Counted from the first letter of the stretch, positions 40,598-50,757 are shown. The stretch: 64,000 bases of DNA from Methylobacterium sp. PvR107 (GCF_017833295.1 NZ_JAFIBW010000001.1:5704001-5768000); one strand, 5' to 3'. Numbers and translations are program-made. The notes: a model not told the origin generated them from the sequence alone.

Positions 40598-41313
40598 CGG
40601 CGGACGAGACTGACGAGCCGGCCCTGGATCTGGACCCGATCCGGGCCCAGGACGCGGGTCTCGTAGGCCGGGTTGGCGGCTTCCAGGGCGATCGAGGAAC
40701 CGCGGCGGCGCAGGCGCTTGAGCGTCGCCTCCTCGTCGTCGATCAGGGCCACGATGATGTCGCCCGTATTGGCGGTGTCCTGCTTCCGGATCACCACGAG
40801 GTCGCCATCGAGGATGCCGGCCTCCACCATCGAGTCGCCGCGCACTTCCAGGGCGTAGTGCTCGCCGCCGGCTAGGAAGTCAGGCGAGAGGGTGATGGCA
40901 TGGCTCTGGTTCTGGATCGCCGAGACCGGGGTACCGGCCGCGATCCGGCCCATGACGGGGATCGACACGGCGCGGCCGGCCTCGTCGATCATCCGGGCGG
41001 CGGCAGGCTGAGCCGGCTGCTTGGACTTGCCGCCCTCGACCACACTCGGCGTGAAGCGGCGCGGCTCCGCGGGAGCCGCCGCAGCCGGGGACGCCAGGCT
41101 CTCGGGAATGCGGATCACCTCGATGGCCCGCGCCCGGTTCGGGAGACGCCGCAGGAAGCCGCGCTCCTCGAGGGCCGTGATCAGACGGTGGATGCCCGAT
41201 TTCGACTTGAGGTCGAGTGCATCCTTCATCTCGTCGAAGGAGGGGGGAACGCCGCATTCCTGCATGCGATTCTGGATGAATCGCAGGAGGTCCAGCTGCT
41301 TGCGCGTGAGCAT
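40591..41313 (-). CDS. lexA: SOS repressor LexA
   Basis: LexA represses SOS genes and cleaves itself when RecA is activated. The 240-residue protein has the winged helix at 1-65 ([20 protein letters not shown]), the cleavage site A126-G127, and the catalytic dyad S161 (RGDSMVEAG) and K199 (EATLKRLRR). The ATG at 41313 is the family start; an upstream frame is an artefact. A LexA box lies 71 bases upstream, so the gene is autoregulated. Confidence 0.97.
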   Translation of the reverse strand: MLTRKQLDLLRFIQNRMQECGVPPSFDEMKDALDLKSKSGIHRLITALEERGFLRRLPNRARAIEVIRIPESLASPAAAAPAEPRRFTPSVVEGGKSKQPAQPAAARMIDEAGRAVSIPVMGRIAAGTPVSAIQNQSHAITLSPDFLAGGEHYALEVRGDSMVEAGILDGDLVVIRKQDTANTGDIIVALIDDEEATLKRLRRRGSSIALEAANPAYETRVLGPDRVQIQGRLVSLVRRY

Positions 41314-41383
41314 CGACGGGGGCCTCGCGGCTTGGCGGACCGCCTCGGGACGGTCTCTGAAACAAATCACGAACAGGTTAAAC

Positions 41384-41398
41384 GTTCCGCAAGTGTTC
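41384..41398 (-). promoter_or_regulatory. LexA box before lexA (autoregulation)
   Basis: GTTC-CGCAAGT-GTTC, the direct-repeat operator of alphaproteobacterial LexA, is in the lexA leader. An additional GAAC at 41371-41374 adds a partial palindromic arm. Confidence 0.75.
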
Positions 41399-41539
41399 CG
41401 CAAGCGTCATACGGCCACGCTTCCGAGGACGCCATGGTCCGAGGCAGAAACGAATTGACGGCGCAAGCGGAGCCGTTTCAATGCACCACGTCCCGCCGGG
41501 CAGGGCGGCGGAGCCGGGGCGGGCTGAGATCGGGCTGGG

Positions 41540-42019
41540 ATGACGAGGATGCGACGACCCGCGGCTCTGCTGCCCCGAAGCCTGGCTTCCGTGGGCCTGG
41601 TCTCCCTCGGCCTGGCGCTCGCGGGCTGCACCACAGGGTTCTCGTACATCTCGCGCAACTACGTCGCGCTCACCCCGCAGGTGGTTACGATCGGCTGCAA
41701 GGAGCCCTACGAGGTCTACGACAACCGGCAGATGCGCCGGATGCTCATCGTCTCCAATGCCCTGCGTGAATATGCCGGCTGCAACCTGAGCGAGGTCCGG
41801 ATCGATCCCGAGCCGGAATCGACCCGGGTGAAGCGCTTCCGCACCGCCGCCCGCGCCTATCTCGACGAGACCGTGCGAGAGGATTGCCGCATCGTCGGCG
41901 AAACCGTGTTCGATCCGCTGAAGACCGAGTTCGCCTACGCGTGCGACGCGCCGATCGAGAAGCGGGGCACGGTGGTGCCGCGCCTTCCGGGCCGCAATCC
42001 GGGCCTCGGCCCGCGCTGA
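41540..42019 (+). CDS. putative lipoprotein of unknown function
   Basis: The 159-residue protein has a lipoprotein signal with lipobox LALAGC (lipidated C30). The mature part carries three further cysteines and ends in a Pro/Arg-rich tail. It is divergent from lexA with 226 bases between. No family recognised. Confidence 0.75.
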   Translation: MTRMRRPAALLPRSLASVGLVSLGLALAGCTTGFSYISRNYVALTPQVVTIGCKEPYEVYDNRQMRRMLIVSNALREYAGCNLSEVRIDPEPESTRVKRFRTAARAYLDETVREDCRIVGETVFDPLKTEFAYACDAPIEKRGTVVPRLPGRNPGLGPR

Positions 42020-42037
42020 TCCGTCGGCGGCGGCCCC

Positions 42038-42253
42038 TCAACGGCCCGGCTTCGGGAAGGTCCGTTCCGCCGCATCTCCGGCGGCGGCCAGCAGCGCGCG
42101 GGCGAAGGCCCGGGCCTCCGCCCGGTCGAGCACGATCGCGGCGGTGACCGGACCTCCGCCCAGGTCCGACAGGGCGAGTTCCAGACGCACCCCGTCGGGC
42201 ACGGCGCTCGCCTGAAGGCTCCAGCCGGAGCCTCGATCCGTACTCTCGGCCAT
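42038..42253 (-). CDS. small acidic protein of unknown function
   Basis: A 71-residue protein (MAESTDRGSGWSLQASAVPD onward) with alternating beta and helix character and no membrane segment. AGGAATGTGAG precedes the ATG at 42253. The open frame extends upstream, but that part has a shadow-like composition. It converges on the lipoprotein gene. Confidence 0.6.
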   Translation of the reverse strand: MAESTDRGSGWSLQASAVPDGVRLELALSDLGGGPVTAAIVLDRAEARAFARALLAAAGDAAERTFPKPGR

Positions 42254-42334
42254 CTCACATTCCTCCCGCCTGCCCCGTGGAAGCCCGAAGACGCCCGCCG
42301 GAACCGGCCCCGTGCCCGGGCCTGTTCCCGAGCC

Positions 42335-42690
42335 GTGCCAAGCACTTCCCTGCCTCGCCTGAACGCGTTCCTCAAGGCCGCAGGCCCCGGACTCGTCGTG
42401 ATGCGCGCCGACACGGATGTCGGCAGGCTGATCACGGCGGCCCGGAGGGGCGCCCGCTGGGGCTACGCGCTGCTGATTGTGCGGCATCGCCGGTATCGGC
42501 GGCCTGTTCGGCGCGCCGTGTCTCGTAAGCTGCGGGCTGCCGGACATCGTGCTGCTCGGCCGGGTCTTCACCGGGAGCTACCGGCGGGACGGCGGATCGA
42601 GGGCCCGACAAGGGGGTGGTTTACGCCGTCTCGGGGCTGACCATCGCCTTCGTGCCGGTCGGCGTGTTCGACGGGGCGGCCCGCTCTGAA
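42335..42690 (+). pseudogene. remnant of an NRAMP-family metal ion transporter
   Basis: Three pieces in different frames recall consecutive parts of NRAMP-type Mn/Fe transporters: KAAGPGLVVMRADTDVG to RRGARWGYALLI (from 42335), then CGIAGIGGLFGAPCLVS to FTGSYRR (about 42480-42585), then AVSGLTIAFVPVGVF (about 42619-42663). Between the first and second pieces some 70 family residues are missing. Frameshifts and deletion make this a decayed gene. It sits just upstream of the Fae paralogue. Confidence 0.7.
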
Positions 42691-42751
42691 TCGATTGACG
42701 CGGGCTGCGCGATGATGTCTCCCGCGGGCTCCGATCAGGTGGAGTTCGAAC

Positions 42752-43291
42752 ATGCAAGAGATCTGGTTCCGCGCGGGCGAGGCCACGGTGCTGGCGGCCG
42801 AGGGCCAGTACACCGACGCCATGCCGGAGGTGCTGATCGGCTCGGTGCGCGGGCCGGTGGGCCAGGCCTTCGCGTCGATGATGGGGCAGGTCCAGGGCCA
42901 CACCCGGATGTTCGTGGTGCGCGACCTCAACCAGCTGGTGCGTCCGGCCACGATGATGACCACCAAGGCCACGATCCACACGGCCGAGTATGTCGAACTC
43001 CTCGGCGGCGTGGTCCAGGCCGCCACCGGCGACGCAATCGTCGACTGCATCATCGAGGGCATCCTGCCCAAGGACGGGCTCGACGAGCTCTGCATGATCA
43101 TCATGATCTGGCTCGACCCGCGCTGCGCCGAGGACGACAACCTCGACCAGAAGGATCTTTACCGGACGAACTACGAGGCGACGAAGCTCGCCATCGCCCG
43201 CGCCCTCAAGGGCGAGCCGACGGTCGACGAGCTGATCGCCAACCGCAAGACCGTGAAGCACTACGCGCTCGACGGCGTGGTCGAGTACTGA
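42752..43291 (+). CDS. formaldehyde-activating enzyme (Fae) paralogue
   Basis: Fae couples formaldehyde to tetrahydromethanopterin in methylotrophs. The 179-residue protein follows the Fae pattern: N-terminal GEATVLAAEGQ, central TTKATIHTAEYVELLGGVVQ, then YEATKLAIARALKGEPTVDE near the C-terminus. It is clearly diverged from the main Fae, from which I recall the AHIDLIIG motif. By that recalled motif, the proposed catalytic His is replaced by Met24 here (AMPEVLIG). It may be a sensor, carrier or altered-substrate homologue rather than a standard Fae. Confidence 0.8.
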   Translation: MQEIWFRAGEATVLAAEGQYTDAMPEVLIGSVRGPVGQAFASMMGQVQGHTRMFVVRDLNQLVRPATMMTTKATIHTAEYVELLGGVVQAATGDAIVDCIIEGILPKDGLDELCMIIMIWLDPRCAEDDNLDQKDLYRTNYEATKLAIARALKGEPTVDELIANRKTVKHYALDGVVEY

Positions 43292-43330
43292 GCGGGCGCT
43301 CGGCGGGCATCCTGCGGGCTCAGGTCCGCC

Positions 43331-43807
43331 TCATCCCGGCGGGATGCGCCCCACCGAGCAAAGGGTCCGCATCGTGCTGCTGCCCGGGTCGGTGTAGCAG
43401 GAGGCCGACCAGCCGTTCTGCTGGATGAACGACTTGCGCCGCTCCGCGAGCGAGGTCCGGTAGGCGTTGGTGATGATCGGCTCGACGGTGGCGGCCGACT
43501 CGCCGATCAGGATCTCGGACGCCACCGACAGGTCGCGGAAGAAGGTCGCCGAGGGGGCGGGCTCGGCGGAGGTCGCCTGAACGATCGGCTCGGCCCGGCA
43601 GGTCACGTCGAACTTGATCGGGCCGGCCATGCGGATGTCGATGCTCGGGCCGGCCCGCTTGCCGACCTTGCCGCCGATGGCACCGGCGATCTGGCGGGTG
43701 AGGTCGTCGCAGCTGTCGGCCCGGGCAGTTCCCGCCAGGAGCGGCAGGATCAGCGGCAGGGACGCGCAGGCGGCGAGGAGAAGGCGCGGAACGGCGAAGC
43801 TCGACAT
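43331..43807 (-). CDS. exported protein of unknown function
   Basis: The 158-residue protein has a signal peptide ending near GTARA (residue 30). The mature part begins DSCDDLTRQIAGAIGGKVGK and has four cysteines in all, suggesting disulfides in the periplasm. It lies 44 bases downstream of dnaE2 on the same strand with its own start; no family recognised. Confidence 0.75.
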   Translation of the reverse strand: MSSFAVPRLLLAACASLPLILPLLAGTARADSCDDLTRQIAGAIGGKVGKRAGPSIDIRMAGPIKFDVTCRAEPIVQATSAEPAPSATFFRDLSVASEILIGESAATVEPIITNAYRTSLAERRKSFIQQNGWSASCYTDPGSSTMRTLCSVGRIPPG

Positions 43808-43851
43808 GGGGGCACTCTACGCGCGGCGCGGGGCCTGTCGAGGGGCGGGGC

Positions 43852-46800
43852 TCAGTGGAAATCCCGGCTGCGATACACGCGCCGGTCCGGGGGCACGCCG
43901 AAATCCGTGTTCTCGGGGGGCAGCCGCATGCCGGCCTCGCGCAGGTCGCGGAGCGAGGCGGTGAGATCGCGAAACCCTTCGGCCACGAGATGGACCACCC
44001 CGCCCGCCCGCTGGATCCGGCCGCGCACGGCGAGGAACCGAGCCTGCATGGCGGCCCGGCGGTTGGCCTCGAACACCGCCTTCCAGACGATCACGTTCGC
44101 GATACCGGTCTCGTCCTCCAGAGTCAGGAAGACCACGCCCTTGGCGGTGCCCGGCCGCTGGCGGATCAGCACGAGCCCCGCCACCGTGACCCGGGCGCCC
44201 TGGGGCAGGGCCGGGTCGAGATGGGCCCGGGCCGGGATCGCGCCGATCCGGGCGAGGCGCCCCCGGAAGAACGCCACCGGGTGCCCCTGCAGGGACAGGC
44301 CGGTGGCGGAGTAATCCTCGGCCACCGCCTCGGACGGGGCCAGGGACGGCAGGTCCACCGCCGGCTCGTGCCGGAACAGGCCGTCATCGGCGTGCCAGGC
44401 GAAGAGCGGCAGCGGCGCCTCGAGGAGATGAGCCCGGCGCTCGCTGGCATCGGCCTTCGCAGCCTTGCGCGCCGAGGTCCCCTCCAGGGTGCGGACCATC
44501 CAGAGGGCGGCGCGTCGGTCGAGGCCCAGCGAGCGGAACGCGTCCGCCTCGGCCAGGCGCTCCAGGGTGTTGCGGGGCAGGGCGAGGGACGCCTGCAGGC
44601 CCTCGATGCTGGCGTAGCCGTTGGCCCGCAGCCGCACGAGACGGCGCATCGCGGCCTCGGGCAGGCCGCGGACCTGCCGCAGGCCGATCCGCACGGCGTG
44701 CATCTGCGGGTTCGCCGCCGGCTCCAGGGTACAATCCCAGTCGCTGGCGTTGACGCAGACGCCCCGCACCTCGACCCCGTGGGCGCGGGCGTCGCGCACC
44801 AGCTGGGCCGGCTGGTAGAAGCCCATGGGCTGGGCGTTGAGGATCGCGGCCAGGAAGACGTCGGGGTGCCGGCACTTCATCCAGGCCGAGGCGTAGACGA
44901 GGAGCGCGAAGCTCGCCGCGTGGCTCTCCGGGAAGCCGTAAGTGGAGAAGCCGCGGATCTGCGCGAAGCAGCGCTCGGCGAAATCCTTCGGGTAGCCCCG
45001 GCGGGTCATGCCGCCGACGAACTTGTCCGCGAACCCGCCGATCGAGCCGACATGGCGGAAGGTCGCCATCGCCCGGCGCAACCCGTCGGCTTCCGCCGGG
45101 GTGAAGCCCGCCGCCGTGATGGCGATCTGCATGGCGTGCTCCTGGAACAGCGGCACCCCGTAGGTCTTCTGCAGCACTTCCTTCAGCTCGTCCGCCGGAC
45201 CGTGATCCGGATGCGGGGCGGGGTACGCCACCGGATCGATCCCCGAGCGCCGCCGCAGATAGGGATGGACCATGTCACCCTGGATCGGGCCGGGACGCAC
45301 GATCGCGACCTGCACCACGAGGTCGTAGAACTCCTTGGGCTTCAGGCGGGGCAGCATCGACATCTGCGCCCGGCTCTCGACCTGGAACACGCCGACGGAA
45401 TCGGCCTTGGCCAGCATCGCGTAGGTCGCGGAATCCTCCTGCGGCAGGTCGGCCAGCGTCTCGTAGAAGGTGCCGTGATCCCGCTCCAGGAAATCGAGAC
45501 CGCGCTTGAGGCAGGTCAGCATGCCGAGCGCCAGAACGTCGACCTTCATCAGGCCGATCGCATCGATGTCGTCCTTGTCCCACTCGATGAAGGTGCGGTC
45601 CGCCATGGCGCCGTTGCCCACCGGCACAGTCTCGTCGAGGCGGCCGCGGGTCAGCACGAAGCCGCCGACATGCTGCGACAGGTGGCGGGGAAAGCCGATC
45701 AGCTGGTGGGCGAGGTCGAGCGCCTGCCGGATCGCGGGGTTCTCCGGATCGAGGCCGGCTTCCCGCACGTGCTGGTCCGGCATGCCGGTGCCCCAGGAAC
45801 CCCAGACCGTGTCGGCGATCGCCGCAGTCACGTCCTCAGTGAGGCCTAGAACCTTGCCGACCTCGCGGATCGCCATGCGGGGGCGGTAGTGGATCACCGT
45901 GGCGCAGAGGGCGGCGCGCTCGCGGCCGTAGCGGGCGTAGAGGTGCTGGATCACCTCCTCCCGGCGCTCGTGCTCGAAATCGACATCGATGTCGGGCGGC
46001 TCGCCGCGGTTCTCCGAGATGAAGCGGGCGAAGAGCAGCCGGTGCTTCGACGGATCCACCGCGGTGATGCCGAGGCAGAAGCAAACGGCGGAATTGGCGG
46101 CCGAGCCCCGGCCCTGGCAGAGGATGCCCTTGCTGCGGGCGAACGCGACCACGTCGAACAGGGTCAGGAAGTAGCGGGCATAGTCCATCTTGGCGATGAG
46201 CCGCAGCTCGTCGTGAAGCGTGGCCTCGACGGGGGCGGGGATGTCGCCGGCGTAGCGCCAGCGGGCCCGTTCCCAGGTGAGCTCCTCCAGGTATTCCTGC
46301 GGCGTGCGGCCGGGGGGCACCGGCTCGTCGGGATACTCGTAGTGCAGCTGCGCGAGGTCGAAATCGCAGGCCTCGGCGATCTCGACGGTGCGGGCCAGGG
46401 CCTCCGGGTGGTCGGCGAACAGCCGCGCCATCTCGGCGGGTGGCTTCAGGTGGCGCTCGGCATTGGCCTCCAGGCGGTAGCCGGCCTCCCCGATCCGGCA
46501 ACCCTCGCGGATGCAGGTGACCACGTCCTGGAGCGGGCGCCGCTCGGGATGGTGGTAGAGCGCATCCGAGACCGCGACCATCGGGGCGCCCGAGGCCGCG
46601 CCCAGTTCCGCCAGCAGCCCGAGGCGCCGCCGCTCGTCGCCGCGCCGCGTGTGGCACGCGCCGAGAAAGGTCCGGCCCGGGGCGGCGGCGGCGAGCGCCT
46701 CCAGCCGCGCCCGGAACCCCTCCGGCAGGCGCCGGGCCGGGGGCATGGCGATGAATATCTGGCCGTCGGCGGCCTCCAGCATCTCGGCGAAGGAGAACCG

Positions 46801-47136
46801 GCACGCGCCCTTGCGGACGCGCCGGTTGCCGAGGGTGAGCAGCCGGCACAGGCGCCCCCAGGCCTCCCGGTCCATCGGGTAGGTGACGGCCTCGAACCCC
46901 TCCTCGGTGACGAGGCGTACGCCGGGCAGGATCCGGATCACGGTGCCTTCCGCTTCGAGCGCCCGCGCCGCCGCGTGCGCCCGGACCACGCCGGCCACGG
47001 TGTTGCGGTCAGCGATGCCGATCGCGGCGAGGCCGTAGGCCGCGCCCTGCACGACGTAGTCCTGCGGGTGCGCGGCGCCGTGCAGGAAGGAGAAGTTCGT
47101 GGTGACGGCGAGTTCGGCGTAAGCGGGGCCGCTCAC
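43852..47136 (-). CDS. dnaE2: error-prone DNA polymerase DnaE2
   Basis: DnaE2 is the SOS-induced C-family polymerase that works with ImuA and ImuB in translesion synthesis. The 1094-residue protein begins with the PHP domain ([19 protein letters not shown]), contains the palm aspartates in [16 protein letters not shown] and the [16 protein letters not shown] motif, and lacks the C-terminal tau-binding region of DnaE1. The GTG at 47136 overlaps the imuB TGA by 4 bases, so translation is probably coupled. Confidence 0.95.
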   Translation of the reverse strand: MSGPAYAELAVTTNFSFLHGAAHPQDYVVQGAAYGLAAIGIADRNTVAGVVRAHAAARALEAEGTVIRILPGVRLVTEEGFEAVTYPMDREAWGRLCRLLTLGNRRVRKGACRFSFAEMLEAADGQIFIAMPPARRLPEGFRARLEALAAAAPGRTFLGACHTRRGDERRRLGLLAELGAASGAPMVAVSDALYHHPERRPLQDVVTCIREGCRIGEAGYRLEANAERHLKPPAEMARLFADHPEALARTVEIAEACDFDLAQLHYEYPDEPVPPGRTPQEYLEELTWERARWRYAGDIPAPVEATLHDELRLIAKMDYARYFLTLFDVVAFARSKGILCQGRGSAANSAVCFCLGITAVDPSKHRLLFARFISENRGEPPDIDVDFEHERREEVIQHLYARYGRERAALCATVIHYRPRMAIREVGKVLGLTEDVTAAIADTVWGSWGTGMPDQHVREAGLDPENPAIRQALDLAHQLIGFPRHLSQHVGGFVLTRGRLDETVPVGNGAMADRTFIEWDKDDIDAIGLMKVDVLALGMLTCLKRGLDFLERDHGTFYETLADLPQEDSATYAMLAKADSVGVFQVESRAQMSMLPRLKPKEFYDLVVQVAIVRPGPIQGDMVHPYLRRRSGIDPVAYPAPHPDHGPADELKEVLQKTYGVPLFQEHAMQIAITAAGFTPAEADGLRRAMATFRHVGSIGGFADKFVGGMTRRGYPKDFAERCFAQIRGFSTYGFPESHAASFALLVYASAWMKCRHPDVFLAAILNAQPMGFYQPAQLVRDARAHGVEVRGVCVNASDWDCTLEPAANPQMHAVRIGLRQVRGLPEAAMRRLVRLRANGYASIEGLQASLALPRNTLERLAEADAFRSLGLDRRAALWMVRTLEGTSARKAAKADASERRAHLLEAPLPLFAWHADDGLFRHEPAVDLPSLAPSEAVAEDYSATGLSLQGHPVAFFRGRLARIGAIPARAHLDPALPQGARVTVAGLVLIRQRPGTAKGVVFLTLEDETGIANVIVWKAVFEANRRAAMQARFLAVRGRIQRAGGVVHLVAEGFRDLTASLRDLREAGMRLPPENTDFGVPPDRRVYRSRDFH

Positions 47137-48944
47137 GCGAACAGCCCGTGGACGTACCACGCGGCCGGGCGGTCGGAGGCGTGCGGCCCGTCGCGGTAGA
47201 GCCAGAGCCGGTGCCCGGCCTCGCACTCGACGCGGTAGTAGTCGCGGGGCTCGCCGGGCGCGCGCCACCATTCGGCGGCGATCCGCTCCGGCCCCTCGGC
47301 ATGGGTGACTCGATGGACCTGGGCGCGCCAGCGGAAGCGCCGGGGCGGACCCTCCGGGATGGTCGAGAGAACGTCGAGGGCGGCCTCGCCCCGGGGGAAC
47401 AGCACCAGGGGGCGCGGCGGGAGGTGGTCGGGCCAGGGGGAGGGGATCGGGGAGGGGATCGGGGAAGGGATCGGGGAGGCGCGGGCAGGCGTCCTCCCTC
47501 CCTCCTCTGCGGGGGAGGGGGGCCCTCGCGTCAGCGGGGGTCGGGCCGGGATGCAGTCCCGCAAGAGGGGAGCGCGGCTTCCGGAGAGGGCGCGCTCTTC
47601 CTGATCGACACGGCCCTGTTCTGCAGCGTCGCCCCCCTCTCCCGACCCGCTTCGCGGGCCACCTTCCCCCGCAAAGGGGGGAGGGAGATGCGCCCGCATC
47701 GAGTCGAGGCCCTTATCCACTGACGATCCCTGCCTCTCTCCGGCAACCCAAACCCGGATCCGGTCAGCCTGCTCCGGCAGGTGGCTCGCCCGCGGTTCGA
47801 GCCGGAGCAGCGCCCGCCCGAGCCGTTGCGCCAGGGCGTCGGCCACCACCCCGACCCCGTCGCCTGCAGGGGCCGCGCCGAGATCCGTCTGGCGGGCCAG
47901 CAGGATGCCGGTCACCGTCACGGCGAGCGCCACCGTCTCGAATCCGAACCCGGCATCGAGGGCAGGCCCCAGCCGGTCGAGGCGCAAGGAAACGAGGGCG
48001 GCGACCCGCTCAGGGCAGCGCTCGGGTCGGGACAGGCCGAGGTCGAGGGCGCGCACCGCCCCGTCGACCCGGTGGAGCACGAGGCGCAGGGCGCAGGCAC
48101 CGAGCCCGTCCCGCTCCAGCCGGGGGGCAATCACGGCCATCAGGTCCCGGGCGGTCCGCACGATGTCCGATTGCCGGCCGATCGGGTCGAGGAAGCCGCG
48201 GGCAGCGGCGTACGCGGCGGCCTCCGACAGGGGCGCCAGCGGCTCGGGACGGCGCGCCAGCGCTTGGTCGAGGCGCAGCAGCAGGGTCTCGCCGAAGCGG
48301 CGGGCGAGGGGACCGCGGGGCAGGGCGTCGAGCTCGCCGACCCGGCGCAGGCCGAGCCGCCGCAGGCCCGCGGCCATGTCGGGATCGAGGCGCAGGGATT
48401 CCACGGGCAGGTCCCGCAGGGCCTCGGCGGCCCCGCCCGGCGGAACGACGATCCGGTCGGCCTCGCCATGGCGGGCCAGCGCGAAGGCGGCGCCGGGCGT
48501 GTCGGCCAGCGCGATTCGCGCCGGAATGGTGGCGCGGGCGAGCCGGGCGGCCAGATCCGCAACGAGGTTCGCCTCGCCGCCGCGCAGATGGCTCGCCCCG
48601 GCGACGTCGATGTAGAGCCCGTCCGTCGCCTCGGCCGGCCCGAACGGGGCCACCAGGGGCGCGTAGGCCGACGCCCAGCGGCAGAGCCGGAGCAGGGACT
48701 CCCGGTCGGCGGCCGGGTCGGCAGGGTGGACCTGGAGCGGCACGCCGATCCGCGCCCGGACCCGGCCGAGGGGCTCGCCGGGGTTCAGGCCCAGGGCACG
48801 GGCCTCCGGGTCGAGGGCCACGAGCCGCAGGCCGCCGGACCCCTCGGCCGCCACAGCCAGCGGGCCGCGCTCAGGCGCGAGACCGGCCCGCCGCAGCCGC
48901 GTCACCGGCCAGTGGCTCAGGCAGATGCAGACGATGCGCGGCAT
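47133..48944 (-). CDS. imuB: SOS mutasome protein ImuB with in-frame repeat insertion
   Basis: ImuB is a catalytically inactive Y-family polymerase homologue that tethers DnaE2 to the sliding clamp. The 603-residue protein begins [20 protein letters not shown] and ends in [16 protein letters not shown] and a WYVHGLFA terminus, as in the family. Between about residues 405 and 505, after RVWVAG and before [11 protein letters not shown], there is a low-complexity insertion that contains a palindromic DNA element and a 12-bp tandem repeat yet stays open. It overlaps imuA by 74 bases and dnaE2 by 4. Confidence 0.92.
   Translation of the reverse strand: MPRIVCICLSHWPVTRLRRAGLAPERGPLAVAAEGSGGLRLVALDPEARALGLNPGEPLGRVRARIGVPLQVHPADPAADRESLLRLCRWASAYAPLVAPFGPAEATDGLYIDVAGASHLRGGEANLVADLAARLARATIPARIALADTPGAAFALARHGEADRIVVPPGGAAEALRDLPVESLRLDPDMAAGLRRLGLRRVGELDALPRGPLARRFGETLLLRLDQALARRPEPLAPLSEAAAYAAARGFLDPIGRQSDIVRTARDLMAVIAPRLERDGLGACALRLVLHRVDGAVRALDLGLSRPERCPERVAALVSLRLDRLGPALDAGFGFETVALAVTVTGILLARQTDLGAAPAGDGVGVVADALAQRLGRALLRLEPRASHLPEQADRIRVWVAGERQGSSVDKGLDSMRAHLPPPFAGEGGPRSGSGEGGDAAEQGRVDQEERALSGSRAPLLRDCIPARPPLTRGPPSPAEEGGRTPARASPIPSPIPSPIPSPWPDHLPPRPLVLFPRGEAALDVLSTIPEGPPRRFRWRAQVHRVTHAEGPERIAAEWWRAPGEPRDYYRVECEAGHRLWLYRDGPHASDRPAAWYVHGLFA
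47439..47474. repeat. 12-bp tandem repeat within imuB
   Basis: Three consecutive units (GGAGGGGATCGG twice, then GGAAGGGATCGG) encode a repeated Pro-Ser-Pro-Ile stretch on the minus strand. Since the unit is a multiple of three, copy changes would keep the frame. Confidence 0.9.
47494..47687. repeat. 194-bp palindromic element inserted in imuB
   Basis: Arms 47494-47525 and 47656-47687 are inverted repeats matching at 28 of 32 positions (CTCCCTCC…GCGGGGG type). The element lies wholly inside the imuB coding frame without creating a stop. It resembles, in form, the intergenic CTCCCTCCCCC-type repeats of alphaproteobacteria and the coding palindromic elements of Rickettsia. Confidence 0.85.
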
Positions 48945-49650
48945 GATCCCACTCCAGAAGCCAGTCGCCGCCGCGCCCGTTGCGGCAGCGTTCGAGCCGC
49001 GCCCGCCAGCGCGGCCGCTCGAGAGTGCCGAACCGGTCCCGCGCCGCGGGTGCCGCGGCGATCCGCCAGCGGGTCGCGGCCCCGTTGGGCAGGCCAGCGG
49101 GCGCCGGCCGCAGGATCAGCAGGAGCGGCGGCGCGGGCCCTTCCGCGGCGAGCTGCAGGCGCCGGCCCGGCTTCAGCGGCATCCCGTCCCGCAGGAGGCC
49201 GATCAGGGCCGTGAGCGCCCGCGCGTGCAGGGCCGACTCCAGGGCGCGGAACACCTCGGCATCGCTGCCGGCTTCGAGGAGCAGCAGACGGCCCGGGTCG
49301 AGGCCGAGGCCGGCCAAGCCGTGCCCGTAGGGCAGGGGCTGGCCGGGCGCGGCGGCGATCAGCGCCTCTCCGGGCTTCAGGGCGAGGTGGCGGGCGCAGA
49401 GCGCCAGGGCGAAGCCCAGGGCCGCGATCGCGTCCGCAGGCTCGGCCGGCGCGATCTCGTGGGGCGGCCCGAGGACGAGGCCGCCGTCGGGAAGGTGCGC
49501 GTCGAGGGCGGCCAGGCCCAGGGGCAGGACCGGGCGCCGGTCCCGGCCGTCGACCGGCGGTGCGAGGCGCGCCCGCAGGGCGGCCAGCCGCTCTCGGGAC
49601 TCGCTGGACGCGGGTTCCCGCTCGGCTTCGTCCGCAGGGTCCCGCCCCAT
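48871..49650 (-). CDS. imuA: SOS mutasome protein ImuA
   Basis: ImuA is a RecA/SulA-like accessory protein of the ImuA–ImuB–DnaE2 mutasome. The 259-residue protein has the family region VLPLGLAALDAHLPDGGLVL and PPHEIAPAEPADAIAALGFA near the start. I took the ATG at 49650; an in-frame TTG at 49665 is the alternative. The gene heads the imuA-imuB-dnaE2 operon and has a LexA box 32 bases upstream of the ATG. Confidence 0.9.
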   Translation of the reverse strand: MGRDPADEAEREPASSESRERLAALRARLAPPVDGRDRRPVLPLGLAALDAHLPDGGLVLGPPHEIAPAEPADAIAALGFALALCARHLALKPGEALIAAAPGQPLPYGHGLAGLGLDPGRLLLLEAGSDAEVFRALESALHARALTALIGLLRDGMPLKPGRRLQLAAEGPAPPLLLILRPAPAGLPNGAATRWRIAAAPAARDRFGTLERPRWRARLERCRNGRGGDWLLEWDHAAHRLHLPEPLAGDAAAAGRSRA

Positions 49651-49681
49651 CTCCGTCGGCTCCAATCATGCCGCAGGATAG

Positions 49682-49696
49682 GAACATAACAGGAAC
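49682..49696 (-). promoter_or_regulatory. LexA box before imuA
   Basis: GAAC-ATAACAG-GAAC is the reverse complement of GTTC-N7-GTTC. It explains SOS control of the imuA-imuB-dnaE2 operon. A third GAAC follows at 49699. Confidence 0.75.
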
Positions 49697-49805
49697 AAGA
49701 ACAAACCGCTTCCGTGCGGCCGCGGAATCGCGCGTCGCCGCAGAGGCTTGGCCTGTGGATGGCTGTGGACGCGTGTAGAATCACCGCGACGAGCGGTTTC
49801 AACGG

Positions 49806-49827
49806 CCACGGTTGACCCCAACCGTGG
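49806..49827. other. inverted repeat upstream of the collagen-like gene
   Basis: CCACGGTT and AACCGTGG form an 8-bp perfect inverted repeat around GACCCC. It lies 55 bases before the collagen-like protein start and could be an operator or leader hairpin. Confidence 0.4.
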
Positions 49828-49881
49828 CGCGAGACCAATAGGCGGCCGCCGCGTGCGTGACGCGGTCGATAGGGATCGCGC

Positions 49882-50748
49882 ATGCGCCCAGCCCTCGCCC
49901 TGACGATCCTGCTCACCCTCTCGGGGGCGGCGCTCGGCCAGCAGCCGGATCCGCCGGGGGCCGCAGGTCCGGACCCAGCCACCGCCGCGCGGCCGCGTGC
50001 GGCACAGCCGAAGGTGCGGCGCCCGCAGGTCCCGAGCCAGCCGATCATGGTCTACGACGCGCGGATCGAGGCCGGCGACCTCCGCATCTCCGGCTCGGTG
50101 CGCAAGCCGGGCGCGATCGTGGTGATGGACGACGAGATCTCGATCCAGGCCGACCGGCGCGGGCGCTTCACCTTCCGGCTGCCCTACCGGCCGTCGACCT
50201 GCGTGGTGACGCTGAAATCCGAACCGGACGAGCGCGAGGCCGCGATCGCGAACTGCGCCCCCGAGGGGCCTCCGGGACCGCCCGGCCCTCAGGGCGCCGC
50301 GGGGCCGCCCGGCGAGACGGGACCCAAGGGCGATCAGGGACCCAAGGGCGATCAGGGACCCAAGGGCGATCAGGGACCCAAGGGCGATCAGGGGGCCAAG
50401 GGCGAGACCGGCGCGAAGGGAGAGGCCGGCCCTCAGGGTCCGGTCGGTCCCCAGGGCGCGCCGGGTCCGAAGGGTGAGCCGGGGACTCCAGGCATCCAGG
50501 GGGCACCAGGCCCCGTGGGCCAGGCCGGATCGCAGGGTGCCTCGGGTCCGAAGGGCGAAGATGCGGCCTCCGCCCTGCGGCCGGTGCGCAAATCCGATTG
50601 CGCCGGCGGCTGCACCGTGACCTGCGCGACCGACGAGGTGCTGGTCACCGCCCGTTGCCTCAAGGCCGGCACGCCGGTCTACGACGGGGAGGGCGCCAGC
50701 TGCCCGGCCGAGGCCTCGGGGATCGTCGGCTTCTGCACGCGGCCCTGA
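49882..50748 (+). CDS. secreted collagen-like protein
   Basis: The 288-residue protein has a signal peptide (cleavage near residue 19, ALGQ), a Pro/Ala-rich stretch, a beta-rich domain at about 55-130 (with [17 protein letters not shown]), then 33 uninterrupted Gly-X-Y triplets (from [10 protein letters not shown] to GPKGED), and a C-terminal domain of about 55 residues with six cysteines. The middle of the triplet region consists of four identical GPKGDQ hexapeptides. The layout suggests a trimeric stalk with a disulfide-stabilised tip, outside the cell or in the periplasm. The function is unknown. Confidence 0.85.
   Translation: MRPALALTILLTLSGAALGQQPDPPGAAGPDPATAARPRAAQPKVRRPQVPSQPIMVYDARIEAGDLRISGSVRKPGAIVVMDDEISIQADRRGRFTFRLPYRPSTCVVTLKSEPDEREAAIANCAPEGPPGPPGPQGAAGPPGETGPKGDQGPKGDQGPKGDQGPKGDQGAKGETGAKGEAGPQGPVGPQGAPGPKGEPGTPGIQGAPGPVGQAGSQGASGPKGEDAASALRPVRKSDCAGGCTVTCATDEVLVTARCLKAGTPVYDGEGASCPAEASGIVGFCTRP
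50320..50391 (+). repeat. 18-bp tandem repeat, four copies, in the collagen-like gene
   Basis: Four exact or nearly exact copies of GGACCCAAGGGCGATCAG encode GPKGDQ. Such near-identical copies suggest recent expansion and possible length variation by slippage. Confidence 0.95.
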
Positions 50749-50757
50749 GGCGACGCC

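Noticed and set aside
42616..43428. Alternative 270-residue frame over the Fae paralogue
   Set aside because: The Fae pattern is clear in the 42752 frame; the other is an Arg/Gly-rich shadow.
50320..50391. CRISPR-like array
   Set aside because: The 18-bp units are directly adjacent without spacers and encode collagen triplets.
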